From Chitinophagaceae bacterium (GTDB taxonomy: Bacteria > Bacteroidota > Bacteroidia > Chitinophagales > Chitinophagaceae): a stretch of 64,000 bases of DNA. The position numbers and the translations under genes were made by a program. The stretch is taken from positions 310,001-374,000 of the forward strand of contig JAMLHK010000004.1 of the NCBI GenBank assembly GCA_023957155.1, given 5' to 3'. The notes beneath the pieces were generated by a model. The model made no database searches and was not told where the DNA came from. It saw nothing but the letters and a program-made list of their open reading frames with translations. Positions 63,101-64,000 of this stretch are shown here, piece by piece. Within the stretch, counting starts at the first letter, position 1. Each line of letters starts with the position of its first letter.

Positions 63101-64000
63101 GATGCAACCAAAATCGCGGATAAAGCAGAAGCGACCGGCATTACGGATTACCCCAACCACAATGGTAATCCCCCGGCAAATAACAACCCCAACAGCAATA
63201 CCACTGCCAACAGCGATAAATTATACAAGCTGAAAGCTACTGCTACAGAAGGAGTGACGGGTTTGGGCATCACCTTAAAAGTAATGGCCGGCGACAGGAT
63301 AGATATTTTTGGCAGGAGCTATTATTTTAACGCCGTAACGGATGGAGCTACTAATAACAAAGATATTGTTACACTCAGCATCCTTACAGGTCTATTAGGA
63401 GGTCCGACAGGAGGTGTAGCAGCCAATGCGCACGGAGGTGTTACAGCCGGTCAACTGAATGAAATTGGCGGCAGTACAACAGCAATAGTAAACCTGTTTA
63501 ACGACCAGTTGGATGAAGTGCCCAATACTTCTACAAAACCAAGGGCATTCATCAACTATATCTTTTTTGATGAACAATTTAAAAGTGTAGCCAGTGGGTT
63601 CGATGCGGTGGGGGATAAAGATCATGTTAAATCGCATTATATACAACAGAAGGTTGCACCGAAGAACGGATATGTGTATATTTACGTGAGTAACCAGAGC
63701 CAGGTTAATGTGTTCTTTGACAATTTACAGGTTATCCATACTAAGGGAGCTATATTGGAGGAAACGCATTATTATCCGTTCGGACTTACCATGGCGGGGA
63801 TATCATCCAAGGCGCTGAATAATGCACCAACCAACAGATTTAAATACAACGGTAAAGAAGAACAAAGACAGGAGTTCAGCGATGGCAGCGGTCTGGAATG
63901 GTTAGACTATGGAGCGAGGATGTATGATGCGCAAATAGGAAGATGGCATGCAGTGGATCCTTTAGCACATAAGTTCCCCTGGCAATCTGGTTATTCTGCT
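60158..64000 (+). CDS. DUF6443/RHS repeat-associated core protein, 3' end outside the window
   Basis: The frame is open from ATG 60158 to base 64000 (1281 residues, no stop). It has a signal peptide ([25 protein letters not shown]), an N-terminal DUF6443-like domain ([30 protein letters not shown]), YD repeats throughout ([45 protein letters not shown]) and near its end the RHS core mark ([34 protein letters not shown]). In this family the variable toxin or immunity-linked tip follows directly after DPLA, so it lies outside. Rhs shells deliver toxins; here the secretion route is probably the Bacteroidota outer-membrane export. Confidence 0.92.
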   Translation, partial: MKRSRISLNIPFLLVILYSATVTGQTPAEVPPEYDENLPVSFVRSWDTKAPVQDANDLIDCPLRDAQQTTRYFDGLGRLLQTVEKQGSMVTGSSAADLVSPVIYDEFGREVYQYLPFASGSSDGLFKLTPFEQQISFYNTRLAGQEGETGIGTNGENWAYSKTNYELSPLNRINTTYAPGVNWVGSEEASGEADRHGIHIKYYANTEDDAVRVWNVTDAAQGSFGDYASPGAYQSGELYKTITVDEHGKQVIEFKDKEGRVILKKVQLTATADDGGGSGHTGWLCTYYIYDDLNRLRCVIPPKGVDLIKSNWVLNGSQVLTRLCFRYEYDHRSRMIMKKVPGADPVYMVYDIRDRLVMTQDGRNREISAPIWMVTLYDELNRPVMSGSLKDSYLNKSFSTLLTEAAQSAGYPFSAGSPPSTSVWTERTITGYDNFDGIGTLPAGLTTTFDNTWLTGDYIHTTYNSSPEYAQPVIVSGQTRGMVTWTKSVVIGYSQFLYRLYFYDDKGRLIQVKSTNYSGGTDVTTTQYNWAGQPLRIIEKHEKAGTPAQVSVVISDMIYDDLGRLLSTRKKIGNSLVEEGDIPESWTTIAANEYDALGQLAQKKVGRKKDNNGDYTAEALATLKYSYNIRGWLTGINKDYIDQDIADRYFAQELGYDKDVSLGSFNSRQYNGNISTLLWKSAGDGERRKYDLSYDAVNRLTKGNFGQYVSGSAHSALFDKTTAGMDFTEEINEYDAIGNIVRLIRYGRKLTGPALIDDLEYTYENGVSTKLSKVKDNVAADPGSGLGDFTDGNSSGDDYSYNGNGSIKKDLNKGISSIVHHTTINLPYTVTFANNKGNMEFFREADGTKLAKKVVENGVSVLYNGNSYSSNITTTTTYIGGFIYETKDYTLATLNPLDYKDRLQLVNHEEGRIRAVYDPSDPGTLTGFAYDYFIKDHLGNVRMVLTEEQKQDVYPPATLEGDINTDGSPNAAYIEKNYYTIDATKIADKAEATGITDYPNHNGNPPANNNPNSNTTANSDKLYKLKATATEGVTGLGITLKVMAGDRIDIFGRSYYFNAVTDGATNNKDIVTLSILTGLLGGPTGGVAANAHGGVTAGQLNEIGGSTTAIVNLFNDQLDEVPNTSTKPRAFINYIFFDEQFKSVASGFDAVGDKDHVKSHYIQQKVAPKNGYVYIYVSNQSQVNVFFDNLQVIHTKGAILEETHYYPFGLTMAGISSKALNNAPTNRFKYNGKEEQRQEFSDGSGLEWLDYGARMYDAQIGRWHAVDPLAHKFPWQSGYSA

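Overview
The window looks like a chromosomal segment of a Bacteroidota bacterium, most likely of the Chitinophagaceae. The signs are promoters of the TTTG / TAnnTTTG type (for example at 1475-1506 before rplS), a DUF6089-like outer-membrane protein, TlpA-like thioredoxins with DUF4369-type N-termini, and a Bacteroidota-type Rhs cassette. The family placement is inference; no rRNA, tRNA or CRISPR array was found.

Positions 1-31500 are mostly core genes in short operons: the end of rny, rplS, a PhyH oxygenase divergent from an AraC regulator, tatA, a small secreted protein, then a minus-strand operon dtd - moxR - DUF58 - BatD/DUF4381-like - BatA - ABC exporter. After that come arfB, a free-standing NUMOD4/HNH endonuclease, a TetR regulator facing an outer-membrane protein across a perfect 17-bp inverted repeat, a FUSC protein, a half-size EamA transporter, an LTA-synthase-like phosphotransferase, an L,D-transpeptidase, a histidine kinase/response regulator pair, a large SWIM-SNF2 helicase, gcvT - SRPBCC - comB, and a PfkB kinase with a gamma-carbonic-anhydrase-like protein. 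Two TlpA/DUF4369 thioredoxin-like lipid- or peri-plasmic proteins follow (31498-34178).

Positions 34390-52394 hold fourteen consecutive minus-strand genes that read as one accessory catabolic locus: a sodium:solute symporter, NagA-like and NagB-like enzymes, an exported isochorismatase-family hydrolase, an unrecognised 506-aa exported protein, three amidohydrolase-family proteins, a neutral-ceramidase-like protein, an alpha/beta-hydrolase fused to an SGNH hydrolase, a GHL6-like glycosidase, a kelch/Asp-box propeller, a sugar-dehydrogenase-like propeller with HEAT repeats, and a high-potential iron-sulfur protein. Five of the products carry twin-arginine-like signals. The likely logic is extracytoplasmic de-esterification, deamidation, oxidation and hydrolysis of a decorated amino-sugar compound, uptake by the symporter, and entry into glycolysis through the NagA/NagB pair. 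The substrate is not known. There is no SusC/SusD pair, and several enzymes have altered catalytic motifs.

Positions 52395-53613 are non-coding and contain a tandem array of 141-bp units (four full, one truncated), each able to form two GC-rich hairpins, with a compensatory base-pair change between copies. From 53614 to the window end lies an Rhs-type cassette: a frameshifted coiled-coil/beta-barrel gene, a 1450-aa Rhs-like protein with two DUF5977 modules whose base composition changes sharply near 58000, a small exported protein with a glutathione-peroxidase-like fold that has lost the peroxidatic cysteine, and a DUF6443/Rhs-core protein that runs off the window before its variable tip.
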